Part shown: in pieces, positions 17,607-27,364 of the stretch
How positions within the stretch are numbered: position 1 is the first letter of the stretch
Layout: every line of letters begins with the position of its first letter
Assembly: GCA_027532555.1 (NCBI GenBank)
Contig: JAPZTJ010000008.1
Span: 1-64,000 of the forward strand
Source: Aquidulcibacter sp.
GTDB lineage: Bacteria; Pseudomonadota; Alphaproteobacteria; Caulobacterales; Aquidulcibacteraceae
DNA length: 64,000 nt
Reading direction: 5' to 3'
The notes under the pieces: model-generated
Databases searched by the model: none
What the model saw: only the letters and a program-made list of their open reading frames with translations
What the model was told of the DNA's origin: nothing
Position numbers and translations under genes: made by a program

Positions 17607-18981
17607 TCAGCGTCGCAAGACCAAGGAAAGCGACAAAGCCCACCATATCTGTCACAAAAGTCACCAGCACACCTGACGACACGGCTGGGTCTTGCCCCAA
17701 GCGCTTCAGTGTTAGCGGGATTAGGATGCCGGCAAGACCTGCAACCGACAAATTCAGCAGAATCGCCAAAGCGATGGTCACAGATAACAGGACGCTTTGG
17801 AACCAAATCAGGGCCACACTCGACAATAGCATGGCAAAGACAGCCCCATTGACCATTCCTGTAGTCACCTCACGCAGGATGATCCGGCCCGAATTGCCTG
17901 GCGTAAGTTCTCGCGCTGCCAGCGCCCGAACGGCGACGGCAACGGTTTGGGTACCCGCATTGCCCCCCATCGAAGCGACCATTGGCATCATCACGGCAAG
18001 AGCGACGATCTTTTCGATAGAATCTTGAAATTTACTGATCAGCACGGAGGCGATCAATGCCGTCGCCAGATTGATAACCAGCCAAGGCAAGCGCGATTTA
18101 ACCGATGCCCACACCGAGTCGGCTGTTGACGCATCGCGCACGCCGGCCAGTGCCAACAAGTCTTCCTCGTTTTCGTCCTGAATAACACGTACGATATCGT
18201 CGACCGTGATCATGCCCGTCAAACGACCGCTTCGATCTACCACGGGCGCTGAAATCAAGTGGTATTTTTGGAAGGCGTGCGCCACGACTTCTTGATCGGT
18301 CTCAGTATCGACGATGATTTCAGGCACTTCCATCAGGTCTTGCAACAGCATGGTGCGCTTAGCCCGCATCAGCTTGGAGACCGGGATCGCGCCAATCGGT
18401 CGCATCGCAGGGCTGACGACATAAATATCGAAGAAGAGATCGGGCAAATCCTCACCCGTCTTGCGCATGAAGTCGATGGTTTGCCCGACATCCCAATGTT
18501 GTGGGGCTGCCACAAACTCCCGCTGCATCAGACGGCCAGCGGTTTCCTCATCAAACGACAGAGCGCCTTCAACGGCAACCCGGACATCATCAGACGCCGC
18601 CGCCAACACTTCCGCGCGATCCTCATCATCCAATTCTGCCACGATCGCGGCCGCGTCATCGGTGTCGAGATCGTCTAGCTTTTGTGCCAACTTGCTGGCT
18701 GGGATGAACTCAAGCGCAAATTCGCGCAATTCATCTTCCAATTCAGCATAGACCTCCGCGTCGAGATCTTCACCAATTAGCGTGAAAATAGTGCGCGCGG
18801 TTTCTTTTGGTGCGTTTTGTAGAAGCTCCGCCACATCGGCTGGGTGCATGGGCAGCAATAGCCGGCGCAGCAATGGCCCGTCATGATCGCCAGCCGCTCC
18901 GATTACCTTAACGGTGATCAGAGGGTCTAACTCGTGACCTGCATTAGTGGGGTCTACCCCCAGGGCTTGTAGATCGTCCAT
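17596..18981 (-). CDS. mgtE: Magnesium transporter MgtE
   Basis: The 461-residue protein has the three MgtE parts: an N-terminal acidic helical domain (LLRRLLLPMHPADVAELLQNAPKE), a pair of CBS domains (about 140-260, with VVDRSGRLTGMITVDDIVRVI) and a C-terminal channel of five transmembrane helices including VMMPMVASMGGNAGTQT. It lets Mg2+ into the cell when internal Mg2+ is low; the cytosolic domains sense Mg2+. ATG 18981 preceded by GGAAAG is preferred over GTG 18990. Confidence 0.93.
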   Translation of the reverse strand: MDDLQALGVDPTNAGHELDPLITVKVIGAAGDHDGPLLRRLLLPMHPADVAELLQNAPKETARTIFTLIGEDLDAEVYAELEDELREFALEFIPASKLAQKLDDLDTDDAAAIVAELDDEDRAEVLAAASDDVRVAVEGALSFDEETAGRLMQREFVAAPQHWDVGQTIDFMRKTGEDLPDLFFDIYVVSPAMRPIGAIPVSKLMRAKRTMLLQDLMEVPEIIVDTETDQEVVAHAFQKYHLISAPVVDRSGRLTGMITVDDIVRVIQDENEEDLLALAGVRDASTADSVWASVKSRLPWLVINLATALIASVLISKFQDSIEKIVALAVMMPMVASMGGNAGTQTVAVAVRALAARELTPGNSGRIILREVTTGMVNGAVFAMLLSSVALIWFQSVLLSVTIALAILLNLSVAGLAGILIPLTLKRLGQDPAVSSGVLVTFVTDMVGFVAFLGLATLIIL

Positions 18982-19075
18982 GACTATCACTTTCCGTCAT
19001 GTCGTAAGCCCCTAAGTTTGCTTGCCTGTATCATCATGCTGGTAGCAGATACAGGCAAATAAGCCATCTTTCCGT

Positions 19076-19160
19076 TGGTGTGCCCAAGAGGACTCGAACC
19101 TCCACGGGTCTCCCCACTAGCACCTCAAGCTAGCGCGTCTACCAGTTCCGCCATGAGCAC
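19076..19160 (-). tRNA. tRNA-Leu (GAG)
   Basis: An 85-base class II tRNA with acceptor GTGCTCA/TGGGCAC, discriminator A and encoded CCA. The anticodon stem CTAGC/GCTAG encloses loop TTGAGGT, giving GAG. D-loop AACTGGTAGACG and T-loop GGTTCGAGT fit leucine tRNA. Confidence 0.95.
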
Positions 19161-19251
19161 GTTCCGGAAAGAGCGGCGCTTTTAGTAGAACACGCCGCCA
19201 ATGTGAAGCCCTTATGCCTGCATCTTGCCAGTTCCAAACAGTAAAGGACTG

Positions 19252-19524
19252 TTAGGGCCCTGCCAGATAGTCATAAACATCAGCTTCACCAGTGATTTCA
19301 ACCGAAATCTTATCGTCATCCAGTTGGATATCGCCGCGAGCCACTGGGTGGTTATTGACGAGAACCCAAACTGCATCATTCGGCGAAGCGGTCAGCGGAA
19401 TAACGGCACCGCGACCCATCCGAAGTAGCTGGTGCATAGGCAAAGAAGATCGTCCGACCAAGACCGAAATTTCGACCATGACCTTTTCAATCTGCGAGGG
19501 GGGGTGTTCACTATCATCTGTCAC
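19252..19524 (-). CDS. FliM/FliN-family flagellar motor switch protein (single SpoA domain)
   Basis: The roughly 90-residue product has one SpoA (FliN C-terminal) domain: [58 protein letters not shown]. FliN forms part of the C-ring that reverses the flagellar motor. The frame is open 44 codons further upstream, but that would cover the lipB start; GTG 19524 gives a normal domain length and leaves a 76-base divergent promoter region, though its ribosome site is weak. No other flagellar genes are adjacent. Start uncertain. Confidence 0.75.
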   Translation of the reverse strand: MTDDSEHPPSQIEKVMVEISVLVGRSSLPMHQLLRMGRGAVIPLTASPNDAVWVLVNNHPVARGDIQLDDDKISVEITGEADVYDYLAGP

Positions 19525-19600
19525 AAGGCTAGATAGAGCCCATGAGTGTTGGAACTTAGTTAACGCGCGTAAAGATACTGCAAATACTGGAGAAATTGGC

Positions 19601-20269
19601 GTGATTGAATGGGCTGTGTCGGAAAAACCGGTCGAATATGAGGCCGCAGTAGCCATTATGGAGGCGCGTGCGGCGGAAATTGCGGCAGGAACAGCGAATC
19701 AATTGGTGTGGCTTCTCGAGCACCCTCCCCTGTATAGCGCTGGCACCAGTGCTAAATCATCTGACCTTTTGCCTGGTGCCAGCTTTCCGGTTTTCAAAAG
19801 CGGTCGGGGCGGTCAATATACCTATCATGGGCCCGGCCAACGTATTGTCTATCTCATGCTCGATCTGCGCAACCACAAGCGCGATGTTCGGGCCTTTGTC
19901 CAATCGGTTGAAAATTGGGTGATTGATGCACTGGCGCAGTTTACCATTAAGGGCGAGCTGCGCTGTGGCCGAGTGGGCGTTTGGGTAGACCGCACACATC
20001 AAGGCTTTCCCAGACACGAAGACAAGATTGCCGCTGTGGGCCTACGCGTCAAAAAATGGGTCAGCTTTCATGGCATCAGTTTAAATGTAGAACCAGACCT
20101 TTCCCACTTTGATGGCATTGTTCCTTGCGGGATCCAAGAAGAAGGCCTTGGCGTCACCTCTTTGGTCGACTTGGGCTACCCAGTTACTTTTGCCGAAGTG
20201 GATGAAGCTCTTCGTCAAACCTTTATTGCCCGCTTTGGCGCGGTTTCCGCTGTCGATGCGCCCGCTTGA
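19601..20269 (+). CDS. lipB: Lipoyl(octanoyl) transferase
   Basis: The 222-residue enzyme moves octanoyl from acyl carrier protein to lipoyl domains. Motifs are [61 protein letters not shown] with the catalytic Lys, and GIVPCGI with the catalytic Cys. The start is GTG ([10 protein letters not shown]), with GGAG about 8 bases upstream, matching family N-termini; the longer in-frame reading back to 19292 contains no conserved residues and overlaps the FliN-like gene. Confidence 0.92.
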   Translation: MIEWAVSEKPVEYEAAVAIMEARAAEIAAGTANQLVWLLEHPPLYSAGTSAKSSDLLPGASFPVFKSGRGGQYTYHGPGQRIVYLMLDLRNHKRDVRAFVQSVENWVIDALAQFTIKGELRCGRVGVWVDRTHQGFPRHEDKIAAVGLRVKKWVSFHGISLNVEPDLSHFDGIVPCGIQEEGLGVTSLVDLGYPVTFAEVDEALRQTFIARFGAVSAVDAPA

Positions 20270-20326
20270 ATTGTTTGGGCGAAATGCCATTGACCATTAA
20301 AATCCTTGCCTGATAAGGCCCTGCTC

Positions 20327-21463
20327 ATGACCACACTTCCCGCTAAACCGCATCTTCTGTCATTCCTTTTGACAAGTCTTTTCGTCATGCCAGCACAGGC
20401 GCAAAGCATGCCAAAAGACTATCGGGATTGGAGCGTAAGCTGCAGCAATATCAAGACTTGCACGACGGTCTCGATTTCGGGTCTGAATGAAATGAGTGTT
20501 AGCACACCCTTGCGGGGTGTGCCGGCCGACGTTGAAATGGGCTGGTTGTTGCTGGAGATTGCGGCTGGCCCCACCACAGCCAAACCAAAAATCATCTATT
20601 CCGCTATGTATAATTCACCCCAGCCGACGCCCAAAGTCGGCAGCTTAAGAATCATTGGTCGAGACGGGCGCTCTTTAAGGGATGGTGACTTCGTCGTAAC
20701 AGCGGATGGTAGCGGCGTAAGCCAATTGCGTAGCACCGATGTGGACCGGTTTATCGCTTTAGCTCAAACAGGGCGCGCCGTACTCTATTCAAGTGGCAAC
20801 AGCCGCAAAATTACATCATTTGCCAGTCTATCAGGCTTTGTAGCGGCGCTACGGGCGATTGAAGCTACTCAAGGTCGAACAGGAACTGCTGCGGCTTGGG
20901 TCGATGTAGGTAGGATTGCTCGCGAGCGCGTTCCCCCTGCTCCCGCGACCCCAAGAATCAATGCGGTCGCCTTCACAAAGCTGCCTGCGCGAACGAATGT
21001 TCCTAAGGCCGTGCTGGAAGGCCGCGCGGCCGAATGCAATGACAGTGAGCGTTATGACCCCGGCGGGCAAGGCATTGAAGGCTTTAGCTTGGGTAAGGGC
21101 CGGATCCTATGGTCCATCCCGTGTGGGGCGGGCACCTATAATGCATGGTCGAAATTCTACCTGCAGGAGGGTAGAACCAGCGTGATCCCCTACCCTTTCC
21201 TAGCTCCTGAACGCACGCCATCGGACCAAGATGCGCACAGCCTCGTCAATGCCAGCATCGACCCAGAGAGCGGACAAATTAGCACCTTCTGGAAAGGGCG
21301 CGGCATTGCCGATTGCGGAACAGCGGAAACCTTTACGTGGGATGGTACGCGCTTTGTGCTGACCAAGTTGCTGGAGATGAATGCCTGTGGCGGACTGACG
21401 CCCGACTTCTGGCCACAGCGGGTAAAGACCGAGGTTGTCCCACCGGCCAAAGAAAAGCGCTAA
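20327..21463 (+). CDS. DUF1176 exported protein
   Basis: This 378-residue protein has a signal peptide (HLLSFLLTSLFVMPAQAQS) and DUF1176 features: RDWSVSCSNIKTCTTVS at the mature N-terminus, a conserved middle region, and C-terminal ILWSIPCGAGTYNAWSKFY, GIADCGTAETFTWDGTRFVL and MNACGG. Several cysteine pairs suggest disulfides in the periplasm. Function of the family is unknown. ATG 20327 is preferred over TTG 20306. It lies 57 bases after lipB. Confidence 0.85.
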   Translation: MTTLPAKPHLLSFLLTSLFVMPAQAQSMPKDYRDWSVSCSNIKTCTTVSISGLNEMSVSTPLRGVPADVEMGWLLLEIAAGPTTAKPKIIYSAMYNSPQPTPKVGSLRIIGRDGRSLRDGDFVVTADGSGVSQLRSTDVDRFIALAQTGRAVLYSSGNSRKITSFASLSGFVAALRAIEATQGRTGTAAAWVDVGRIARERVPPAPATPRINAVAFTKLPARTNVPKAVLEGRAAECNDSERYDPGGQGIEGFSLGKGRILWSIPCGAGTYNAWSKFYLQEGRTSVIPYPFLAPERTPSDQDAHSLVNASIDPESGQISTFWKGRGIADCGTAETFTWDGTRFVLTKLLEMNACGGLTPDFWPQRVKTEVVPPAKEKR

Positions 21464-21477
21464 GACAACTGACGCGC

Positions 21478-22971
21478 CTAGAGGCCCAGCTTAGCCTTAA
21501 TCACGTCATTGATGACCGCTGGGCTGGCTTTGCCGCCGGTTGCCTTCATCAATTGGCCGACCCACCAGCCTAGCGCCTTTGGCTTGGTGCGGGCTTCTTC
21601 CACTTTGTCAGGATTGGCCGCGATTAATGCGTCAACCGTTTGTTCGATCAGGCCCGTATCGGTCTCTTGTTTCAGGCCTTCACGCTCCACAATGACCAAA
21701 GGCGCATCGCCGGTTTCGATCATGCGGGGGAATACGTCTTTGGCAATCTTGCCATTGATCGTACCATTACTGATCAGATCGACCAATTCGCCCAAACGCT
21801 CTGCCGAAACAGGGGTTTCGGCCAGAGACTTGTCATGCTTGTTGAGCCAACCGAACAATTCCACCGTCATCCAGCTATTGACCAGCTTGGCGTCACGGCC
21901 CTTTGCAGCAGTTTCAAAGAAGTCCGCCGCGTCCTTATCTGAAACCAGAACGGCCGCATCATAAGGTGACAAACCATAATCGGATTTGAAGCGTTGCTTC
22001 TTGGCGTCTGGCAGTTCAGGCAGGCTCGCCTTGATCGCATCCACCCAAGCTTGATCCAGCTCAAGTGGCAACAAGTCTGGGTCTGGGAAATAGCGATAAT
22101 CATGCGCATCTTCCTTTGAGCGCATGGAGCGGGTCTTGCCGGTTTTCACATCAAACAGGCGGGTCTCTTGGTTGATGGAACCGCCATCTTCGAGAATTTC
22201 AATCTGACGACGCGCTTCATAATCCACGGCCAAGGCGACATAACGCGTGGAGTTCACATTCTTGATTTCGCAGCGCGTGCCAAAGGGCGTGCCGGGCTTA
22301 CGGACGGACACATTGACGTCTGCCCGCATTGAGCCTTCATCCATATTCCCGTCGCACGTGCCCAGATAGCGCACCAAAGCCCGTAGCGCCTTAAAATAAT
22401 TGGCTGCCTCTTCGCTGGACCGGATGTCAGGCTTAGAAACGATTTCCATCAAGGCACAGCCCGAACGGTTCAAGTCGACATAGGTGGCGCGGGGGTCGAG
22501 ATCATGGATCGACTTGCCGGCATCTTGTTCCAAGTGAATGCGCTCAATGCGGATGGGAACCGTCTCGCCATTGTCGCAATCGACATTCAACGTCCCCTCA
22601 CCCACAATTGGATGGGCGAACTGGCTGATTTGATAGCCTTGCGGTAGGTCAGGATAGAAATAATTCTTCCGATCAAACCGGCTCCACAAATTGATCTTGG
22701 CCCCAAGGCCAAGGCCCGTGCGCACCGCTTGTTCAACGCAATAGCGGTTCAACACCGGCAACATGCCGGGCATGCCCGCATCAACCAAGCTAACATGTGC
22801 GTTCGGCGCGCCACCGTAAGAGGCACTGGCACCGGAAAACAGCTTAGACTGCGCACTCACCTGCGCATGGACTTCAAGCCCCACAATGATTTCCCAATCC
22901 CCCGTGGCCCCAGCCACAAGTTGGTCAGGACGGGCGGAACGGATATCGAGGTCATTGGCGAGTGTGGTCAT
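21478..22971 (-). CDS. gatB: Asp-tRNA(Asn)/Glu-tRNA(Gln) amidotransferase subunit B
   Basis: The 497-residue protein is subunit B of GatCAB, which converts Glu-tRNA(Gln) and/or Asp-tRNA(Asn) to the amidated forms. Conserved segments are [69 protein letters not shown] and the C-terminal YqeY-like tail ([17 protein letters not shown]). ATG 22971 gives the usual N-terminus; the frame extends 22 codons upstream. gatA and gatC are not in the window. Confidence 0.95.
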   Translation of the reverse strand: MTTLANDLDIRSARPDQLVAGATGDWEIIVGLEVHAQVSAQSKLFSGASASYGGAPNAHVSLVDAGMPGMLPVLNRYCVEQAVRTGLGLGAKINLWSRFDRKNYFYPDLPQGYQISQFAHPIVGEGTLNVDCDNGETVPIRIERIHLEQDAGKSIHDLDPRATYVDLNRSGCALMEIVSKPDIRSSEEAANYFKALRALVRYLGTCDGNMDEGSMRADVNVSVRKPGTPFGTRCEIKNVNSTRYVALAVDYEARRQIEILEDGGSINQETRLFDVKTGKTRSMRSKEDAHDYRYFPDPDLLPLELDQAWVDAIKASLPELPDAKKQRFKSDYGLSPYDAAVLVSDKDAADFFETAAKGRDAKLVNSWMTVELFGWLNKHDKSLAETPVSAERLGELVDLISNGTINGKIAKDVFPRMIETGDAPLVIVEREGLKQETDTGLIEQTVDALIAANPDKVEEARTKPKALGWWVGQLMKATGGKASPAVINDVIKAKLGL

Positions 22972-23026
22972 GATGTCTTCATAACGGGGCTGAGCGGTTT
23001 GGCAAAGAAGGCAAAACACTAAGAAC

Positions 23027-23103
23027 TGGCGACCCAAGCAGGGCTCGAACCTGCGACCGTCCGCTTAGAAGGCGGATGCTCTATCCTGCTGAGCTATTGG
23101 GCC
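23027..23103 (-). tRNA. tRNA-Arg (TCT)
   Basis: A 77-base tRNA with acceptor GGCCCAA/TTGGGTC, discriminator G and encoded CCA. The anticodon arm CCGCCTTCTAAGCGG gives TCT, decoding AGA/AGG. Its first base is shared with the last base of the stop codon of the gene upstream on the same strand. Confidence 0.95.
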
Positions 23104-23411
23104 TAGTGAGACCAAGGTTCACGGCGGTAAAAGGTGAAGTTGTCGGCGTAAGCACGCGGGATCCGCTTGGGCTCTTGCCGATCAATGACCTGAAACGCCA
23201 GATTATATTTTTGCGCATAGGCAATTGCCTCATCGCGCGTATCAAAGGTCAAACGCACTTGACCTTGGGTATCAGCCGACGAGGTCCAGCCCATCAATGG
23301 GTCAGAGGAGCGCACGGCAGCGGATTCAAATTCCAGCATCCAAACATTGCTCTTCGCCCGGCCCGACTGCATGGCGTTTTTGGCTGGACGGAAGATTCTT
23401 GCAAATGTCAT
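23103..23411 (-). CDS. NADH dehydrogenase (complex I) NDUFS4-like subunit
   Basis: The 102-residue protein matches the ETC complex I subunit (NDUFS4) family: MTFARIFRPAKNAMQSGRAKS, WMLEFE, DPLMGWTSSADTQGQVRLTF, EAIAYAQKYNLAFQV and the C-terminal YADNFTFYRREPWSH. In alphaproteobacteria and mitochondria it is an accessory subunit that stabilises the NADH-binding module at the inner membrane. The length is complete for bacterial members. The stop codon overlaps the first base of tRNA-Arg, so the two may share a transcript. Confidence 0.9.
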   Translation of the reverse strand: MTFARIFRPAKNAMQSGRAKSNVWMLEFESAAVRSSDPLMGWTSSADTQGQVRLTFDTRDEAIAYAQKYNLAFQVIDRQEPKRIPRAYADNFTFYRREPWSH

Positions 23412-23512
23412 GAAGGCCTCGAAACTAGATGTCTCATCATGAGCGCGTTCGGCAGAAATGTAAAAGCGGGCAATGCACTAAATCAGCATGTCCCGCTTGT
23501 AACATCGACCAA

Positions 23513-23592
<80 letters not shown>

Positions 23593-23658
23593 AGAGGCGC
23601 GCGTATAGCGCGACCAAGCCGTTTAGGGCAAGCGCTCTAAACAGATTTTACTGAAGTC

Positions 23659-24159
23659 TCACTTTTTTGCGCGGACTGGCTGGAATATTCGATGGGTCAC
23701 ACGTTGGCCAGCGGCCAAGCCCAACCGTCGAGATTCGCCTGCACCAATCTCTAAAACCGCTAAAACCGGACCGTCTGAAGGGATAAGTGCGCGTGACAAT
23801 GGCTGTGCATTCGCTGCAATATTGGCAATGAGGCCATCGGCGCGAATGAAAATAAGATCGAGCGAAACCAGCGTATTTTCCATCCAGAAAGTTGCCGTTT
23901 CTGGCGTTTTGAAATCAAACAACATGCCAGTACCGCGTGGCACCTCGGTCCGCCACATCATTCCGATTTCTCGCGAACGCGGCGTATCAGCCATTTCAAC
24001 GTTGAATGACCGAACCCCTGCAGGAGTCGCAATCGACAACTTTTCAACCCGTAGCCCACGTTGAGGCCCCTCAATGGCGAAGGCCTGAGCATAGGACGCG
24101 GATGGAAGGACGACACATGCCATCAAGGCAAAAAGAATGAAGTGCAGTAGCTTGATCAT
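23659..24159 (-). CDS. DUF192 exported protein
   Basis: The 166-residue protein has an N-terminal signal (LLHFILFALMACVVLPSASYAQA) and the DUF192 domain: VEMADTPRSREIGMMWRTEVPRGTGMLFDF, ATFWMENTLVSLDLIFIRADG, VLEIGAGESRRLGLAAGQRV. The family is small, secreted and of unknown role. ATG 24159 is preceded by GGGAAGGGC and is better than GTG 24174. It follows the cold-shock gene, an arrangement common in alphaproteobacteria. Confidence 0.88.
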   Translation of the reverse strand: MIKLLHFILFALMACVVLPSASYAQAFAIEGPQRGLRVEKLSIATPAGVRSFNVEMADTPRSREIGMMWRTEVPRGTGMLFDFKTPETATFWMENTLVSLDLIFIRADGLIANIAANAQPLSRALIPSDGPVLAVLEIGAGESRRLGLAAGQRVTHRIFQPVRAKK

Positions 24160-24243
24160 GCCCTTCCCTAACACGGCGCGTTGACGTCCGCCAAGATGGC
24201 ATCATCGCGACCAAGTCACCGAAGCTCAACTTGCTTCAAGGTG

Positions 24244-24771
24244 TTAGGCGCGCACAATTGCTGTGGCGATCGCACCCTTGGCACTGCGTTCAACCCGCGC
24301 CCGCAAGACTTCGCCACCATCGACCACATCAATACCGCCGCGGCGCAATGTAGCTACGTGCAAGAAGATATCTTCAGAGTTGGGTCCCTCGCTGGTTAGA
24401 ATAGCAAAGCCATACCCCTTCGACCGATTAAACCATTTCACAGTGACCGGAACAAATTGATCCACATCTTCAGGCGGTGGCCGAAAGACGGGCCGTAAGC
24501 TCAAAATTCCAACAACCTGCAGGCCCCGATCACCCTCTGCGGTCAAAACAGTGATCTCATCTCCTTCTTTAGGGATGGCATTTGAATGCTTCCGCAGCAC
24601 GCTCACATGCAATAAAGCATCAATTTCATTTGGGTTTTCGCCATCGTGTGCCCTTAGCTGAACAAAGCCAAAGCCTTTGACTGGATCGAACCATTTCACG
24701 ACGCCCTCTACCAAAGTACCCAATGGTTCTTTCCCCATGGCCAGGACGGTTTCTAACAATTGGTGTGTCAC
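24244..24771 (-). CDS. Cold-shock protein with two CSD domains
   Basis: The 175-residue protein has two cold-shock domains: GVVKWFDPVKGFGFVQL (residues about 23-39) with DALLHVSVL, and VTVKWFNRSKGYGFAIL (about 108-124) with DIFLHVATL. The RNP-1 like KGFGFV and KGYGFA and the H-V/F-H motifs indicate RNA or single-stranded DNA binding. Double-CSD proteins act as RNA chaperones in growth transitions in alphaproteobacteria. The start is GTG 24771 with AAGGG upstream; an ATG at 24738 has no ribosome site. Confidence 0.88.
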   Translation of the reverse strand: MTHQLLETVLAMGKEPLGTLVEGVVKWFDPVKGFGFVQLRAHDGENPNEIDALLHVSVLRKHSNAIPKEGDEITVLTAEGDRGLQVVGILSLRPVFRPPPEDVDQFVPVTVKWFNRSKGYGFAILTSEGPNSEDIFLHVATLRRGGIDVVDGGEVLRARVERSAKGAIATAIVRA

Positions 24772-24958
24772 AACTCTTGATCCCTTCGCTCAAATTGCTA
24801 CAGCGCGAGCTTCGTTACGCGGGACTTCTACATTGAGCCCTAGGAGAGCCCCCCGCACCCGAGCCCCACTATTACCATAGGGTAAGTAAACACAGGGTTT
24901 ACGAGAGCGCAAGATGTCCACCCAGAAAATGAAAGCCTGTGATTGCTAACACAAAGGC

Positions 24959-24989
24959 TTGACCCACGGGCCAAACAAGAGCCCATATC
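24959..24989 (+). promoter_or_regulatory. Possible parE promoter
   Basis: TTGACC (24959-24964) is followed, after 18 or 19 bases, by CCATAT/CATATC near 24983-24989, about 42 bases before the parE ATG. The -10 match and spacing are poor, so this is only a candidate. Confidence 0.25.
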
Positions 24990-25031
24990 AGGCCGCTTTA
25001 GTTCGCATCAAAATTCAAGGAATCCCGAAGA

Positions 25032-27047
25032 ATGGCTGCCAGTGCCGCTCCAAAATCCAGTTTGTTTGATGATCTAGAGCCAGCAGGCGTCTCTGCAGCT
25101 ACCGCGGGTTATTCCGCGAAGGACATCGAAGTTCTCGAAGGGCTGGAACCTGTTCGAAAGCGGCCCGGCATGTACATAGGCGGCACAGACGCCCGCGCGA
25201 TGCACCATTTGTTCGCTGAAGTGCTCGACAATTCGATGGACGAAGCTGTTGCCGGTCACGCAACCCGCATTGAAGTGACCTTAGAGGCTGATGGTGCCCT
25301 CGCCGTCTCGGATAATGGACGCGGCATTCCAATCGACCCACACCCAAAATATGTCGACAAGTCCGCACTTGAGGTCGTTATGACCGTATTGCACGCAGGC
25401 GGGAAATTCTCGGATAAGGCCTATCAGACCTCAGGCGGCTTGCACGGGGTGGGCGTGTCGGTCGTCAATGCGCTGTCTGATCGGCTCGAAGTGGAAGTAG
25501 CTCGCGACAAGCGCCTCTACCGCATGGCGTTTTCACGCGGGATTCCTCAAGGGCCAATCGAACACTTAGGGCCCGTGCATAATCGTCGTGGCACGGTTGT
25601 TCGCTTTCACCCGGATCCAGAGATTTTTGGCGAAGGTGCCAGTCTTGATCCAGCCCGCCTATTCCGTATGGCGCGGTCGAAAGCCTATTTGTTCCGTGGC
25701 GTAGAGATTCGTTGGAAATGCGCGCCAGAACGTATTCGTCCCGGCGATTCCACGCCCCTAGAAGAAGTCTTGTGTTTCCCAAATGGTCTAGCCGACTATC
25801 TCCAAAGCAGCATTGGCGAAGCCCCGACGGTGACATCTACTATGTTTGCCGGGCGCACGTCGCAAGCTGGCGGTCATGGTGCTGTCGAATGGGCGCTGAC
25901 TTGGGGTGTACGTGGGTTTGGCGACCGGGACGGCTTCCTACTTTCCTATTGTAACACAATCCCCACGCCAGAAGGTGGCACGCATGAGCAAGGCTTGCGG
26001 ACCGTTATTTCTAAGGGTTTGCGTAATTATGGGGAGTTGGTAGGCGACAAGAAAGCAGCCCAGATCACCTCAGAAGACGTGTTTGGCACCGCAGCAGCTC
26101 TAATCAGCGTATTCGTGCGAGAGCCAGAATTTGTTGGTCAAACCAAGGACCGCTTAGCAACCGCAGAAGCGTCCCGCATTGTTGAAAACGCCATTCGCGA
26201 TCCGTTTGACCAATGGTTGGGGGCAAGCCCCCGTGAAGCGCGGGCTCTCTTAGATTGGGCGATTGCTCAGGCCGATGATCGGCTCAAGCGGCGCAAAGAA
26301 AAAGAAGTGCAGCGCCAAAGCGCAACCCGCAAATTGCGCTTGCCCGGCAAGCTGGCAGATTGTGCGCGCCAAGACGCTGTCGGCACGGAAATCTTCATCG
26401 TCGAAGGCGATTCAGCGGGTGGCAGCGCCAAACAGGCGCGCGACCGCAATACGCAAGCCATTTTGCCCCTCCGTGGTAAAATCTTAAACGTGGCGAGCGC
26501 GGGCGGCGACAAGCTTGCTGGCAATCAAGAACTTTCTGACCTCGCGCTCGCCTTAGGGGTCGCTCCAGGCAGCAAGTTTCGGGTACAGGATTTGCGTTAC
26601 GAGCGCGTCATCATCATGACCGACGCAGACGTCGACGGGGCTCATATCGCCGCCCTATTGGCTACCTATTTCTTTAGAGCCATGCCGCAATTGGTACATT
26701 CGGGCCGCCTGTTTGTTGCCTTGCCGCCGCTCTATCGCCTGACCCATGGCGGCAAGACGGTCTATGCCAAAAATGACGCCCACAAGGATGAATTGTTGAA
26801 GACGGCCTTCAATCCTCGCGCCAAAGTCGAAATCGGACGCTTCAAAGGCTTGGGCGAAATGATGCCAGCGCAATTAAAAGTCACAACGATGAATCCAGCC
26901 ACCCGAACGCTCGCGCGCTTGGTCATTCCCGAAGGTGATTTACCCAGCGTGGGTGAGTTGGTTGAAACGCTGATGGGGCGCAAGCCAGAGCTTCGCTTTA
27001 AATGGCTACAGGAAAATGCCCGCTACGCGGAAGAGCTTGACGTCTAG
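25032..27047 (+). CDS. parE: DNA topoisomerase IV subunit B
   Basis: The 671-residue ATPase subunit of topoisomerase IV, which unlinks daughter chromosomes. It has the GHKL ATPase motifs (VLDNSMDEAVAG, SDNGRGIPID, GGLHGVGVSVVNALS), the transducer domain, and the Toprim domain with IVEGDSAGGSAKQARDRNTQAILPLRGKI and MTDADVDGAHI. The length and absence of the large GyrB insertion fit ParE. ParC is encoded in the same window on the other strand about 30 kb away. AAGGA lies 12 bases upstream of the ATG. Confidence 0.94.
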   Translation: MAASAAPKSSLFDDLEPAGVSAATAGYSAKDIEVLEGLEPVRKRPGMYIGGTDARAMHHLFAEVLDNSMDEAVAGHATRIEVTLEADGALAVSDNGRGIPIDPHPKYVDKSALEVVMTVLHAGGKFSDKAYQTSGGLHGVGVSVVNALSDRLEVEVARDKRLYRMAFSRGIPQGPIEHLGPVHNRRGTVVRFHPDPEIFGEGASLDPARLFRMARSKAYLFRGVEIRWKCAPERIRPGDSTPLEEVLCFPNGLADYLQSSIGEAPTVTSTMFAGRTSQAGGHGAVEWALTWGVRGFGDRDGFLLSYCNTIPTPEGGTHEQGLRTVISKGLRNYGELVGDKKAAQITSEDVFGTAAALISVFVREPEFVGQTKDRLATAEASRIVENAIRDPFDQWLGASPREARALLDWAIAQADDRLKRRKEKEVQRQSATRKLRLPGKLADCARQDAVGTEIFIVEGDSAGGSAKQARDRNTQAILPLRGKILNVASAGGDKLAGNQELSDLALALGVAPGSKFRVQDLRYERVIIMTDADVDGAHIAALLATYFFRAMPQLVHSGRLFVALPPLYRLTHGGKTVYAKNDAHKDELLKTAFNPRAKVEIGRFKGLGEMMPAQLKVTTMNPATRTLARLVIPEGDLPSVGELVETLMGRKPELRFKWLQENARYAEELDV

Positions 27048-27051
27048 ATCC

Positions 27052-27297
27052 ATGCTGGCGCTCAAACCCAATTGCGAATGCTGCGACCGTGATTTGCCGG
27101 CTGATAGTGCCGAAGCCTTCATCTGCACGTTTGAGTGCACTTATTGTGCGGCTTGTGCCACCGGCAGGCTTACTGGTGTATGCCCCGCTTGCCAAGGAAA
27201 TCTGGTTCAGAGGCCGATCCGGCCTGCTGCCGCTCTCGCGCGTTTCCCCGGCCAAACGGAACGAGCACCGATCAAAGCTGCCTGCCAAGCAAAATAG
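27052..27297 (+). CDS. DUF1272 small zinc-finger-like protein
   Basis: This 81-residue protein matches DUF1272: MLALKPNCECCDRDLPADS, FICTFECTYCAACATG and GVCPACQGNLVQRPIRPAA. Eight or nine cysteines in C-x2-C pairs suggest two zinc sites. Function is unknown. The ATG lies 4 bases after the parE stop, so it is likely co-transcribed and coupled. A longer frame starting inside parE (27016) is not needed. Confidence 0.85.
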   Translation: MLALKPNCECCDRDLPADSAEAFICTFECTYCAACATGRLTGVCPACQGNLVQRPIRPAAALARFPGQTERAPIKAACQAK

Positions 27298-27364
27298 GTT
27301 TGAGCCTCTTGCTCTTCCTCACTTTCCACGCCACACACCTCCCAACAATTAGGGAGATGAGGGC

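Noticed and set aside
19292-19600. Upstream extension of the lipB frame by about 100 codons
   Set aside because: The extra sequence has no lipB similarity and overlaps the FliN-like gene; the GTG at 19601 has a ribosome site and matches the family N-terminus.
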